Assembly (NCBI GenBank): GCA_026391355.1
Contig: JAPLDH010000023.1
Span: forward strand, 1-64,000
DNA length: 64,000 nt
Direction of reading: 5' to 3'
Source of the DNA: Bacteroidota bacterium
GTDB taxonomy: Bacteria; Bacteroidota; Bacteroidia; Bacteroidales; FEN-979
The translations under genes were made by a program, and so were the position numbers. Under the pieces are notes generated by a model. It saw only the letters and a list, made by a program, of their open reading frames with translations, ran no database searches and was not told the origin of the DNA. Below are positions 30,412 to 38,957 of this stretch, piece after piece. The first letter of the stretch is position 1. Every line of letters starts with the position of its first letter.

Positions 30412-30536
30412 TTCTGTGGGTTTAATGTTTATGTAATTATTTGATCATTTTTTTTCACGATATATCTCTTTCTCATGAAATGCAAAACTTATTGATTCAA
30501 CTGACACTGATTCCATCATAAAGAGACATGATGGAA

Positions 30537-30743
30537 CTATTTGACCTTAACCTTAGTCTTTATTTGGGCAACAAATTCCTTCGCTGGCTTAAATGCAGGT
30601 ATGTTGTGGGCAGGAATCTTCACGGTTGTGTTTTTTGAGATGTTCCTTCCAGTCTTCTCTGCACGTTTTTTTAATAAAAACGTGCCAAAGCCTCTCAAAT
30701 AGATGTTTTCACCTTTTATCATGCTGGACTTAATGGTGACCAA
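30537..30743 (-). CDS. HU/IHF-family DNA-binding protein, N-terminally shortened
   Basis: 68 residues from a TTG codon. The DNA-binding arm is intact (GENIYLRGFGTF, KKRAEKTGRNISKNTT, IPAHNIPAFKPAKEFV). The usual first 20-25 residues of the alpha-helical dimerisation body have no proper ATG. Upstream codons in the same frame (TNLVNSKIRIRTIDNF) resemble a decayed version, ended by a stop near 30814. It is either a recently damaged gene or one with a non-standard start. Confidence 0.7.
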   Translation of the reverse strand: MVTIKSSMIKGENIYLRGFGTFLLKKRAEKTGRNISKNTTVKIPAHNIPAFKPAKEFVAQIKTKVKVK

Positions 30744-30813
30744 TTTGAAATTATCGATGGTTCTTATGCGGATTTTACTATTGACCAGATTGGTATACTT
30801 CTGTTCCTTTAAT

Positions 30814-31434
30814 CTAATTCTGATTTATTTTGGGATAAAGTTTTTTCCAGTTATGTTCCCAGATTTGTTTACTCTTCATTAATGCTTGGTTTGAAAACAT
30901 CATAATTCGTGCTTTCCTCCCGCTTGGTAATATAGTTTCCATTTCATTTTTCCATTGTTCACGGGGTTTTTCATAATTAAACCTTAGTATTGTATTTCCT
31001 CTTAAATATGCCGTATCATAAACTCTTATTTTTGTTTTTAGGTATTCTAATACAAGAGAATATTCATTAGGTTCCTTTTCTTTATAAAATGTAATCTGCA
31101 AATATTGAGATTCCTTTTCTATACAATAGGTTTTATAAGAAATGACCCTTTCATTGAAAGATGTGTCCACATTTTTATAAATAGCATATTTCCCAATATT
31201 TTTATTTGTATCTATTCGAATTACTTTCCCTTCATCGAAATATTTAACCTTATTTGAACTCATCCATATCCCTTCAATAGGATTAAGTTTGTATTTTCTT
31301 GTATTAAAATAGTGTTCCCATTCTTTGACGGTCTTGAAAGTTTGTGGGTAACTGGATTGAAGAGATAACATCATAAAGACAAAAAAAACAATGATGATGA
31401 AAATACTTTTAGACAATTTGAATATTCCTTCCAT
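30814..31434 (-). CDS. Exported protein of unknown function
   Basis: 206 residues with an N-terminal hydrophobic segment (SIFIIIVFFVFMMLSLQSS). The remainder is a charged, beta-rich domain (IEGIWMSSNKVKYFDEGK, ISYKTYCIEKESQYLQITF) like small lipocalin/DUF-type domains that report on cell envelope proteins. No family is recognised. It lies just upstream of the HU-like gene on the same strand. Confidence 0.65.
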   Translation of the reverse strand: MEGIFKLSKSIFIIIVFFVFMMLSLQSSYPQTFKTVKEWEHYFNTRKYKLNPIEGIWMSSNKVKYFDEGKVIRIDTNKNIGKYAIYKNVDTSFNERVISYKTYCIEKESQYLQITFYKEKEPNEYSLVLEYLKTKIRVYDTAYLRGNTILRFNYEKPREQWKNEMETILPSGRKARIMMFSNQALMKSKQIWEHNWKKLYPKINQN

Positions 31435-31506
31435 AGATTGAATTTGAGTTGTTTCTGACTTAGTTAACCTTTTATTACTTACAAAAAATATTCGCTTAAT
31501 CTTTAT

Positions 31507-32196
31507 TTACATTCTCATCCCTCTCATCTTATCATCCAACTCCTTCCAATTCCTCAAATACTTACCGACTTCCGCCCAGAAAACCTTTGAGTGATCCTTA
31601 TACTTCACATGGCATAGTTCATGAACAATCAGGTAGTCGATCAGTGAAAAGGGCAGTTTTATAGCCTCAGCATTGATGACAATATTATTTCGTGGCGTGC
31701 AGCTTCCCCATCGTTTGCTCTGTTTTCGAAAGTGTAGCAATGCATATTCTGTCCCCATCTTCTTTGACAATTGTTCCACTCTGGGGGTGATCTTTTCGGC
31801 TGCTTTCTCTCGGAAGAACTCATCCAAAGCATGCTGAATATCAATCTGAGTATTCTTCCCACCGGTTGTGATCTTGAATCTGGAATGATTGAATTCAATC
31901 TTTGTTTCCGAAATGCTGTCGTTGTAATAAACCTCAGTGTAATATTTCTTTCCGAGATACAGGATTCTTGAACCTGTCACGATATCACCTTCTTTGACAG
32001 ATTCCACCAGATTTAGTTTATCCAAAATCCAGCGGGCTTTCTTCAGTAGGTATTTTTTTGCCTGATCCTCAGAGATGGGTGCTCCTTTTAGAATCACTCC
32101 ATGATTCTTTTCTACCACGATATAATGCGATTTCAGCCCGTTTCGCTCCTGAATCGAGTATTGTATCGTCCTATCACCATATTTCACTTCAGGCAT
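31507..32196 (-). CDS. YgjP-like (M48-related) metallopeptidase
   Basis: 229 residues with the zinc motif HELCHVKYKDHSKVFW, the RWGSCTPRNNIVIN motif and an N-terminal strand-rich region, together defining the YgjP family. Such genes often accompany type I restriction systems, although the contribution is not known. The start overlaps the end of hsdR by 8 bp, so it is the last gene of the restriction operon. Confidence 0.9.
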   Translation of the reverse strand: MPEVKYGDRTIQYSIQERNGLKSHYIVVEKNHGVILKGAPISEDQAKKYLLKKARWILDKLNLVESVKEGDIVTGSRILYLGKKYYTEVYYNDSISETKIEFNHSRFKITTGGKNTQIDIQHALDEFFREKAAEKITPRVEQLSKKMGTEYALLHFRKQSKRWGSCTPRNNIVINAEAIKLPFSLIDYLIVHELCHVKYKDHSKVFWAEVGKYLRNWKELDDKMRGMRM

Positions 32197-35100
32197 GTTT
32201 ATTCTTTGCTATAAGTTCAACCAACTCCTTTGCTTTCTGGCGGGCATCCACCCGCTCCATTTTTGTCTGCAAGACTTTGATGATCTTGTTTTCCATGTCT
32301 TTTCGCACCGTTCCTTTATCTTGCCAGCCTACAATGGTCATTTCATCATCAATTGCTTCATAAATTTTTCTGGTAGCATCATCCGCTTTATCTTCAAAGA
32401 TGGTTTTCATGGTATTAAAGACCACAATCTGGTCATCAGTCTCAAACCCTTTTTCTTTTCCTTCTTTATTTTCATTGATGATGATATCCTGTATCTCGGC
32501 AAATGCTTCCAGCAGTTTGAGCTGGGTGATCCGATCTTCTTCACGTGCCTTGATAAGTTCTTCAAGCCGTTGGGCGAGGGGTTTGAAGAAATCAGGATTC
32601 CGATCCAATCCGACTTTGATGATATGCTTAAGGTTGTTGCGCATCTTCAGTTCCTTCGTGGCTGGAGAGGCATTAAGGATTTCTTGCCGAAACTTATCCT
32701 TGTCAATTATTGAGATGGGTTCCTGAAGCAGATTATCAACTCCCGTTGCCTTCAGATGTTCATCGACCATTAGCTGGAGCTTCAGGCTTTCATCTCTTGT
32801 GATCTTCAGCTCTTCATCATCGGGATAGGCATTTCTTGCCCTGATCCTGATCTCATTGAACAGCTTAAAATCGGATTCATATTTTCTGGCAGCCACATTG
32901 GGAAGAACAATGGCTATAGATTTATTAAAGTTCCTGAGAAGTTCTTTGAATTCATCCCTGATATTGACGGGCTCAATGTATCGGATAGCTTCATCGATGA
33001 ACTTATTCCGCTCATATTGGCGATCAATGCCGAGTGGTTTAAAGAAATTGACCAGTTTATTGTGGTTCATCTCAAGCCGTGGCAGCTCCTCGGCGAGGTT
33101 CTTCATGATATCAGATGCCTTCAGATCACCAGAGAAGATTTCCAAGGCTTGAATCAGAAATGCCGTGATCCCAAAATAATCAACAATGAACCCCGCCTTT
33201 TTACCCTCTCTTGATCGGTTGACCCTTGCAATGGCTTGCAGAAGGCTATGTTCCCTGAGTGGCTTATCAAGGTATAGGCATGAGGCAATCGGAACATCAT
33301 AACCAGTGAGAAGCATATCCGACACGATCAGGATGGCAGTGTTATCGAATCTTATTTTACCTGATAGCTCTTTGTCAGCTTCGTTTCCAAAGGGCAATTT
33401 GAAATTTTCGATGGTATCCTTTATATCTTCATTGAGTACTGCAAGAATTGGTTTCTTATCCCCATGAGTCTTATTATAATCAAGTGCTTCGTAAACCTCT
33501 CTGGCTATGAAATCTGATTTAGGTGAGCCCAGACTGATCACTACTTTAGTGCTCAGGTTATGAACTCCCTGTGATTTCAGCCTTTCAAATGTTTCTTTGT
33601 ACTTCAGAGCCATCGGTCTGCCATCACAAACAATCATTGCTTTATGACCGTCAGGGAGGATTTTGCTGGTGTAATTGTCGATGATATGGCAGGAAATGAC
33701 TTCAATCCTCTCGGTAGAAAGCTGGTATTTATTAAGGGCTTCGTTTTTTAGCTTATCCTTTTTCTCCTCGGAAAGGTGCCCGAACTCTTCTTCAAATTGT
33801 TTATCCAGTTCTTCCTTTTTAACGTCCAGTCGGGCGATACCTTCATCGTACAACAACTCAACCGTGGCTCCATCTGCAACTGATTCCTTGATGGTATAAA
33901 CATCAATGTAAGAACCGCCATAGAATTCACCCAAAGTTGATTTTTCTTCCTTTGAAATGGGAGTGCCTGTAAATGCAAGAAATTTAGCTTTTGGTAGGAC
34001 AGTTCTCATAAATGCTGCCAGAAATCCATATTGACTTCGATGTGCTTCATCCACCATCACATACAAATTTTCTTTAGTGGATAGCTCTTCCAGATGAATC
34101 TCATCTCTTTTAATTTCAACCCATTTGCCTTCTTGCAGAATCTTGGTGATCTTGGTCAGAACTCCATCCTTGATGATTTTCTCAATGAGTTGGTTTCGGG
34201 TTTCTTCCTGTTCCGTCAGGTCAGTGGATATTGAGGATTCTTTATCAGGTTCCTGAAATTTTTGAAGAGTAGTGGTAATAATTCCACCGTAATCATTTTT
34301 GAGCAGCTTTTCCAAATGAACTACTGATGATGCCTGATTGACATTTTTAAAACCGCAGTTGATGAAAGTATTGGTAATTTGCCTATCTAAATCAATCCTG
34401 TCAGTCATTATGATGACAGTTGGATTTTTAAAGCCAAACTCTTCCGCCTGAAGTTTACGGGTGATATAAGCCATGGTCAGGCTCTTTCCACTACCCTGAG
34501 TGTGCCAGATCACACCACCCTGATTGTGTTCCTGAAACTTTTTGATGGCATTGTTGGTTGCCCTGATCTGGGGATATCGTGGGAGTTTCTTGATGGTTCT
34601 CCCTTCATCCAGTTCATAGATCACAAAATGACGGATCAGGTCGAGAAGGTTCTCCTTTTTGAAGAGGTTGTAGATCAGGATGTCCTGGTCAGTGGGTTTT
34701 TCACCTAATAGCGCTGCCAGATCAGTAATATCTTTTGATCTGTAAAAAGAATAATGGGGTTTCCCGGCGTCAATGGCTCCATATCGTCCACCAACTTTAA
34801 AAATGCCGGCACAAATCTGGTTGTACCAGCAGAGTTTTTCGGAGTTTTGTTGATAGTATTTGAGGTCTTCGAATGCTTTATCAAAGGCACTCAGCGAATT
34901 GGGTGATTTACATTCGATGACGGCAATGGGAATTCCATTTATGAAAACGGTGAGGTCGGGAATGGAGTTCATCAATCTTCCGTGGAATTTCATTTGGTTG
35001 ACCACCAGAAAATCGTTGTTTTCAGGATTTTTGTAATCAATGAAAGAAATGGATTTATACTCTTCTTTGCCGCTAATAACCTGTTTAACCGGGAAAATGG

Positions 35101-35383
35101 CTCCCCTGATCAGTTCCCAAGCCTTTTGGTTGGATTCCATCAAAGACGCTGAATAGATGTTCGTCAGTTCATTGTATGCCTTCTGAACATTGTTATCGGA
35201 GATTTCCCATTCGCTATTGGTATTGATTCTTTTAATGGCTTTGATCAGTCTTTCTTTCAGAATGACCTCGGTAATATCATCCCGTTCATCTTCGAGTTCG
35301 CCATCATAATACTCGTAGTTGAGCTTCCTGAAAAGTTCAATGGCGGGGAGTTCGGAGTGGAGGTATTCGGGGGTGGTGTTCAT
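32189..35383 (-). CDS. hsdR: Type I restriction endonuclease, R subunit
   Basis: 1,064 residues. The N-terminal PD-(D/E)XK nuclease shows PDLTVFINGIPIAVIECKS (D143, E157, K159). The SF2 translocase follows: Walker A HTQGSGKS (294-301), the DEAH box VDEAHRSQYG near residue 450, FLAFTGTPI, and the motif VI-like QAIARVNRSREGK. It should cut DNA after translocation when HsdM/HsdS find unmethylated sites. It is 270 bp downstream of hsdS; that gap carries a candidate small RNA on the other strand. Confidence 0.95.
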   Translation of the reverse strand: MNTTPEYLHSELPAIELFRKLNYEYYDGELEDERDDITEVILKERLIKAIKRINTNSEWEISDNNVQKAYNELTNIYSASLMESNQKAWELIRGAIFPVKQVISGKEEYKSISFIDYKNPENNDFLVVNQMKFHGRLMNSIPDLTVFINGIPIAVIECKSPNSLSAFDKAFEDLKYYQQNSEKLCWYNQICAGIFKVGGRYGAIDAGKPHYSFYRSKDITDLAALLGEKPTDQDILIYNLFKKENLLDLIRHFVIYELDEGRTIKKLPRYPQIRATNNAIKKFQEHNQGGVIWHTQGSGKSLTMAYITRKLQAEEFGFKNPTVIIMTDRIDLDRQITNTFINCGFKNVNQASSVVHLEKLLKNDYGGIITTTLQKFQEPDKESSISTDLTEQEETRNQLIEKIIKDGVLTKITKILQEGKWVEIKRDEIHLEELSTKENLYVMVDEAHRSQYGFLAAFMRTVLPKAKFLAFTGTPISKEEKSTLGEFYGGSYIDVYTIKESVADGATVELLYDEGIARLDVKKEELDKQFEEEFGHLSEEKKDKLKNEALNKYQLSTERIEVISCHIIDNYTSKILPDGHKAMIVCDGRPMALKYKETFERLKSQGVHNLSTKVVISLGSPKSDFIAREVYEALDYNKTHGDKKPILAVLNEDIKDTIENFKLPFGNEADKELSGKIRFDNTAILIVSDMLLTGYDVPIASCLYLDKPLREHSLLQAIARVNRSREGKKAGFIVDYFGITAFLIQALEIFSGDLKASDIMKNLAEELPRLEMNHNKLVNFFKPLGIDRQYERNKFIDEAIRYIEPVNIRDEFKELLRNFNKSIAIVLPNVAARKYESDFKLFNEIRIRARNAYPDDEELKITRDESLKLQLMVDEHLKATGVDNLLQEPISIIDKDKFRQEILNASPATKELKMRNNLKHIIKVGLDRNPDFFKPLAQRLEELIKAREEDRITQLKLLEAFAEIQDIIINENKEGKEKGFETDDQIVVFNTMKTIFEDKADDATRKIYEAIDDEMTIVGWQDKGTVRKDMENKIIKVLQTKMERVDARQKAKELVELIAKNKHA

Positions 35384-35409
35384 TTTTTGTCTGTAAAGTC
35401 AAAGCAAAC

Positions 35410-35439
35410 TTGACATTTCAATTTTTTTGTTTATCTTTG
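35410..35439 (+). promoter_or_regulatory. Promoter of a candidate small RNA between hsdS and hsdR
   Basis: TTGACA at 35410 and TATCTTTG at 35432-35439 fit the Bacteroidota -33/-7 pattern. No gene on the plus strand follows, only a terminator 42 bp downstream. Confidence 0.7.
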
Positions 35440-35445
35440 CATCGT

Positions 35446-35512
35446 TCTTTACCTAAGGTCTGGAATCTACAAAGGTTTCGGACGCTGAACCAGTAATCAG
35501 CGTCTTTTTTTT
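35446..35512 (+). ncRNA. Candidate 67-nt small RNA
   Basis: The predicted transcript starts about 7 nt after the -7 box and ends at a strong intrinsic terminator. It has no open reading frame of note, contains the small palindrome ACCTAAGGT, and ends in the hairpin GACGCTGA/TCAGCGTC plus eight T. It is divergent from hsdR and convergent with hsdS. I do not recognise an RNA family, and the call rests on promoter and terminator only. Confidence 0.6.
35481..35512 (+). terminator. Intrinsic terminator of the candidate small RNA
   Basis: GACGCTGA (35481-35488) pairs perfectly with TCAGCGTC (35497-35504), loop of 8 nt, followed by eight T. Confidence 0.85.
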
Positions 35513-35558
35513 AGTAATCCAAACTCGAATTCCTTCTAATATTCCCATTAAAAATTTT

Positions 35559-35631
35559 ACCGCTAAGACGCTAAGACGCTAAGGCGCTAAGAGTTGAAAA
35601 TATTTTTTTTGCGTCTTTGCGTCTTTGCGGT
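35559..35631. repeat. Inverted arrays of 8-bp units after hsdS
   Basis: Four CGCTAAGA-type units (35561-35592) and, 18 bp later, GCGTCTTT units (35611-35631). The arms ACCGCTAAGACGC and GCGTCTTTGCGGT can pair with a few mismatches, giving a long hairpin. Confidence 0.7.
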
Positions 35632-35653
35632 GAAAAAAGTTATAAATCAATTC

Positions 35654-36889
35654 CTAATTCAATTTTACTCTTATTTTTCCGGTTAATAATTGTTGCATTA
35701 AGCCTTTCTTTAATTGTTCGTATTCTGTTTTCTTTTCAAGAAGAACATCTAATTTTTCAATGATTGTGTTAAAAATATCTGCAATTTCAATTTGTTCCGA
35801 GATAGGAGGTGCGGTTATCAAAAAATCTGAAACGGTCTTCCAATTTGTCCTTGGCATTTTAGTGCCGAATGAATTACTTACTGCATTTTGAATAAATTGA
35901 TCTTGTTGAACAATAAAAAACAGAAAAAGTGTATCATAATTTTTGTTTGATCTGAAGATCAGAAATTCGGAAGTACAGGCACCTTCAAATTCAGTCAGGC
36001 AATACTTTCTTAGATAAGGACGTAATTTGCCAAATAAAATATCATTTGATTTGAAATGGTTCTTAATGCTGGACTTATCAGAAATCTCATCGTATCCAAT
36101 GATTCTTCCTGTTCCTTGTTCAACATTCTCAAGATCAATACACTTCCCATTTGGTAAGGAATATTTTTCGGTTATGTTATTACAGGTTTCTCCGAATTTA
36201 ATAACATGCCAACTCTCCGGAATCTTCCCAAGTGGTGAATCTTTGAACTTGGTATGCCCGATGCCTTTGGTGAGCAACCGTTGCATCAAGCCGTTTTTGA
36301 GCTGCCGGGTTTGGGTTATTCTTTCATTGATGGTATCGATTTTATCATCCACGGTGGATAGGATGGATGCTATTTTGGATTGCTCAGTTGGTAATGGAAT
36401 TGAAAAATATAAAGATTTCAAAGCCACTTGGTTGATATTTGTGTTAGCACTTACAGTGCTCTTTTCGATTAACCGTTTTCTAAATCCATCTTCATAAAAG
36501 CAATACCTTTTAAATTCGGCATTCAAAATATTATCATCTCTATACCTAATCAAAAACCCACTAAATACTGTATTTGTTAAATTCTCTTTCACAAGTGCAG
36601 TTAATCCAACACCTGATGGCTTTACTGATGATCTGACAAATAGCACATCTCCTTCGATGAGATTGAATTCTTTCAATTCGTTTTCACTGGCATTAACAAG
36701 TTGAAGGTTTGTCGGAGAAACGACATTCCTTCCAAATACATCCATCAAATTGATGAAAGGAAACCCATATCCAAAATCTTCTTTCGATTTATTGATGCCA
36801 TTTTTAAATTCTCCAATCTCGCCCAATTTCACAACATCCCATTCCTCAGGAATCATTCCAATCGGTGTATCCTTGTATCCTTCTCTCAT
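35654..36889 (-). CDS. hsdS: Type I restriction specificity subunit
   Basis: 411 residues with the usual two-half layout. Target-recognition domain 1 begins at GMIPEEWDVVKLGEIG and domain 2 at GKIPESWHVIKFGETC (near residue 228). Each is followed by a conserved helix region (PLPTEQSKIASILSTVDDKI; SEQIEIADIFNTIIEKLDVL). It sets the DNA sequence recognised by the methylase and nuclease. Its first codons (MREGYKDTP) are repeated as a relic next to hsdM, so this gene is now separated from hsdM by about 450 bp. Confidence 0.94.
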   Translation of the reverse strand: MREGYKDTPIGMIPEEWDVVKLGEIGEFKNGINKSKEDFGYGFPFINLMDVFGRNVVSPTNLQLVNASENELKEFNLIEGDVLFVRSSVKPSGVGLTALVKENLTNTVFSGFLIRYRDDNILNAEFKRYCFYEDGFRKRLIEKSTVSANTNINQVALKSLYFSIPLPTEQSKIASILSTVDDKIDTINERITQTRQLKNGLMQRLLTKGIGHTKFKDSPLGKIPESWHVIKFGETCNNITEKYSLPNGKCIDLENVEQGTGRIIGYDEISDKSSIKNHFKSNDILFGKLRPYLRKYCLTEFEGACTSEFLIFRSNKNYDTLFLFFIVQQDQFIQNAVSNSFGTKMPRTNWKTVSDFLITAPPISEQIEIADIFNTIIEKLDVLLEKKTEYEQLKKGLMQQLLTGKIRVKLN

Positions 36890-36906
36890 AGATTTATTGG
36901 ATGAGT

Positions 36907-37266
36907 TTATATTTCATTCAGTACCACCTCCCAATGGCCTCCCTTATCGGCTCCGATGCGTTTAATCAACCCTTTCTTTACCAATTGGTTCAAATGATAT
37001 TTTACTCCGTTTTCGGAAATATCTCCGAGGATCCGGGCTATTTCTTTCCGGTTGAGTGAGGGTCTTTCTTTTAGCAGGAGAAGTATTTTCAAGTCGGTTT
37101 TCTGGGTAGTTTTCTGGGTAGTTTTCTGGGTAGTTTTCTGGGTAGTTTTATTCCTTTGATCCAACTCTTCATCCCATGCCGGTCTGAAGAAGATAACGGC
37201 TTCTTTCAATTCAGCGGTAGATTTTTTAAATTCTATGCTTTCTGATTCTTTCAATTCTAATTGCAA
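36907..37266 (-). pseudogene. Collapsed AlbA_2/Schlafen-type gene: N-terminal tip joined to C-terminal winged helix
   Basis: 119 codons from a TTG. The first 25 residues (KESESIEFKKSTAELKEAV) are the opening of an AlbA_2 divergent AAA_4 domain, but the text breaks off at FFRPAWDEELDQ. Four TTQK repeats follow, and then a complete winged helix (KILLLLKERPSLNRKEIARILG, GVKYHLNQLVKKGLIKR). Full-length relatives have about 400-500 residues, so most of the gene has been deleted in frame. It lies between a relic of one hsdS and the intact hsdS. The product may still be made as a small DNA-binding protein. Confidence 0.7.
37098..37145. repeat. Four perfect 12-bp tandem repeats
   Basis: TTTTCTGGGTAG occurs four times without a mismatch. 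On the minus strand each copy encodes T-T-Q-K, so gain or loss of copies keeps the frame. Confidence 0.95.
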
Positions 37267-37291
37267 TTTTATATCATTCTTGCTTTAATTT

Positions 37292-37342
37292 TTAATGCTC
37301 TGGAATCGTTCCAACCGGCGTATCCTTGTATCCTTCTCTCAT
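37292..37342 (-). pseudogene. 16-codon relic of an additional hsdS
   Basis: Reads MREGYKDTPVGTIPEH and stops. The intact hsdS starts MREGYKDTPIGMIPEE, so 13 of the first 15 residues match. Its ATG overlaps the hsdM stop codon (ATGA), the standard hsdM-hsdS coupling, showing that this was the original position of an hsdS. Confidence 0.85.
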
Positions 37343-38895
37343 AATCCAAGTGCCTTCAGGTACTGGTTCAACTTCTCATCAATTGCTTTTTCATTTTCTT
37401 CAAGGTTAGCAATTGATTCCAATACATCTTTCAAATCAATTTCTTCTTCAGCCTCATTAGTGTCGATATATCTTGAGATGTTCAGGTTGTAATCGTTCTC
37501 CTTTATCTCAGCTATCCCAACCACCCTTATGAACTTATCGATATCCACCTCACTATCATAAGAATCAACAACCTTTGCGATATCCTTTTCTTCCAGTTGG
37601 TTCTGCACCTTCCCCTGTTTGAATTCACTGGATGCATCAATAATGATCACCTTGTTTTTGAGTCTTTCAGGTTTCGATTTGTTGATGATCCACACTGAAG
37701 CTGGGATACCTGTATTGTAAAACAAGGCAGAAGGTAGTCCTACAATTCCTTCTATAATATCCTTTTCCAGCAGTTTTTGTCGGATAGCTCCTTCGGTACC
37801 ACCACGGAACAGGGTACCGTGCGGCAGTACAATCCCCATTCTACCGTCTTCTTTCAAAACCGCAACCATATGCTGAAGAAAAGCAAGATCGCCATAACTA
37901 CGGGGTGGAATACCATACTGGAACCGTCCGAACTTGTCCACAACAACCTTGTTGTAATTAGGGGTGATCTCCTTCTCCTTGCCGTCTTTATCCAACTTCT
38001 TTTCGATATTGGTTTCAGCAGAAGTCCACCATTTATCTTGTGAAAACGGTGGATTTGCTATCACTCGGTCAAACAACATCAGGTTATTCTTATTGTCCTT
38101 ATGCTTGGGATCAACCAAAGTATCACCTTTACGAATATCGGCATCCATGAAGTTGTGAAGGATCATATTGATCTTACAGATCGCCCATGTACCCAAGTTC
38201 TTTTCTTGTCCGAACAAAGAGACATTAATATTATTTCCAATCTTACCATTGGGTTGCTGGGCGATGTATTTTGCAGATTCGATGAGCATACCACCAGAAC
38301 CAGAGGTCGGATCATAGACCAGATTCTTTGGCTGGGGTTTAATAAGCCTGACGATTAATCTTACAACTCCTTTTGGTGTATAGAATTCGCCTCCCTTTTT
38401 TCCAGCATCATCGGCAAACATTTTGATCAGGTACTCATAGGCATCACCCAGAACATCTGGGGTGTAGAGTTCGGAATTCCTCAGGGAGTACTGGTTGAAA
38501 TGTCTGAGAAGTCTCTGAAGAACAGCATCAGAAAGTTTCTCTTTGTCTCCGAATTTGATAGCGGTCATTACTCCTTCCAATTGGGTGTTGTCCCGCTCAA
38601 TAGCTGCAAATGCCTTATCCAGAGCTTCACCAATGTTTTCGGTTTTAGAGGTGAGAGCTTTCCATCTGGCTTCTTCAGGGATTCGGAAATAAGGTTCTTC
38701 TTCAGCGTCTTTCTTACTGAGATTCTCCTTCTTCATAATATTCTCAACCTCTTCATCAAAAACGTCATTGGCTCTTTTGAGAAAAAGCAGCCCGAAGATG
38801 TAATTCTTAAAGTCGGAGGAGTCGATAGAGCCCCGTAGAATGTTGGCAGAGTCCCAGAGCCAAGTTTCGAGAGTTGAAAGGGAGAGGATGGTCAT
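37339..38895 (-). CDS. hsdM: Type I restriction adenine methyltransferase, M subunit
   Basis: 518 residues. The N-terminal helical HsdM_N domain (residues 5-140) is followed by the methylase domain with motif X region GGEFYTPKGVVRLIV, motif I DPTSGSGGM (195-203) and motif IV NPPF (281-284). It methylates adenine using S-adenosylmethionine together with HsdS. It is the first gene of the restriction locus and ends in an ATGA overlap with the hsdS relic. Confidence 0.96.
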   Translation of the reverse strand: MTILSLSTLETWLWDSANILRGSIDSSDFKNYIFGLLFLKRANDVFDEEVENIMKKENLSKKDAEEEPYFRIPEEARWKALTSKTENIGEALDKAFAAIERDNTQLEGVMTAIKFGDKEKLSDAVLQRLLRHFNQYSLRNSELYTPDVLGDAYEYLIKMFADDAGKKGGEFYTPKGVVRLIVRLIKPQPKNLVYDPTSGSGGMLIESAKYIAQQPNGKIGNNINVSLFGQEKNLGTWAICKINMILHNFMDADIRKGDTLVDPKHKDNKNNLMLFDRVIANPPFSQDKWWTSAETNIEKKLDKDGKEKEITPNYNKVVVDKFGRFQYGIPPRSYGDLAFLQHMVAVLKEDGRMGIVLPHGTLFRGGTEGAIRQKLLEKDIIEGIVGLPSALFYNTGIPASVWIINKSKPERLKNKVIIIDASSEFKQGKVQNQLEEKDIAKVVDSYDSEVDIDKFIRVVGIAEIKENDYNLNISRYIDTNEAEEEIDLKDVLESIANLEENEKAIDEKLNQYLKALGL

Positions 38896-38957
38896 ACTTA
38901 TAATGAATAGGTTGATTGTTTACAATTCATTTCATAGGTTAATAACTTACTAAAATT

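Noticed and set aside
35559-35631. CRISPR array
   Set aside because: Units are only 8 bp without spacers, and no cas genes occur in the window.
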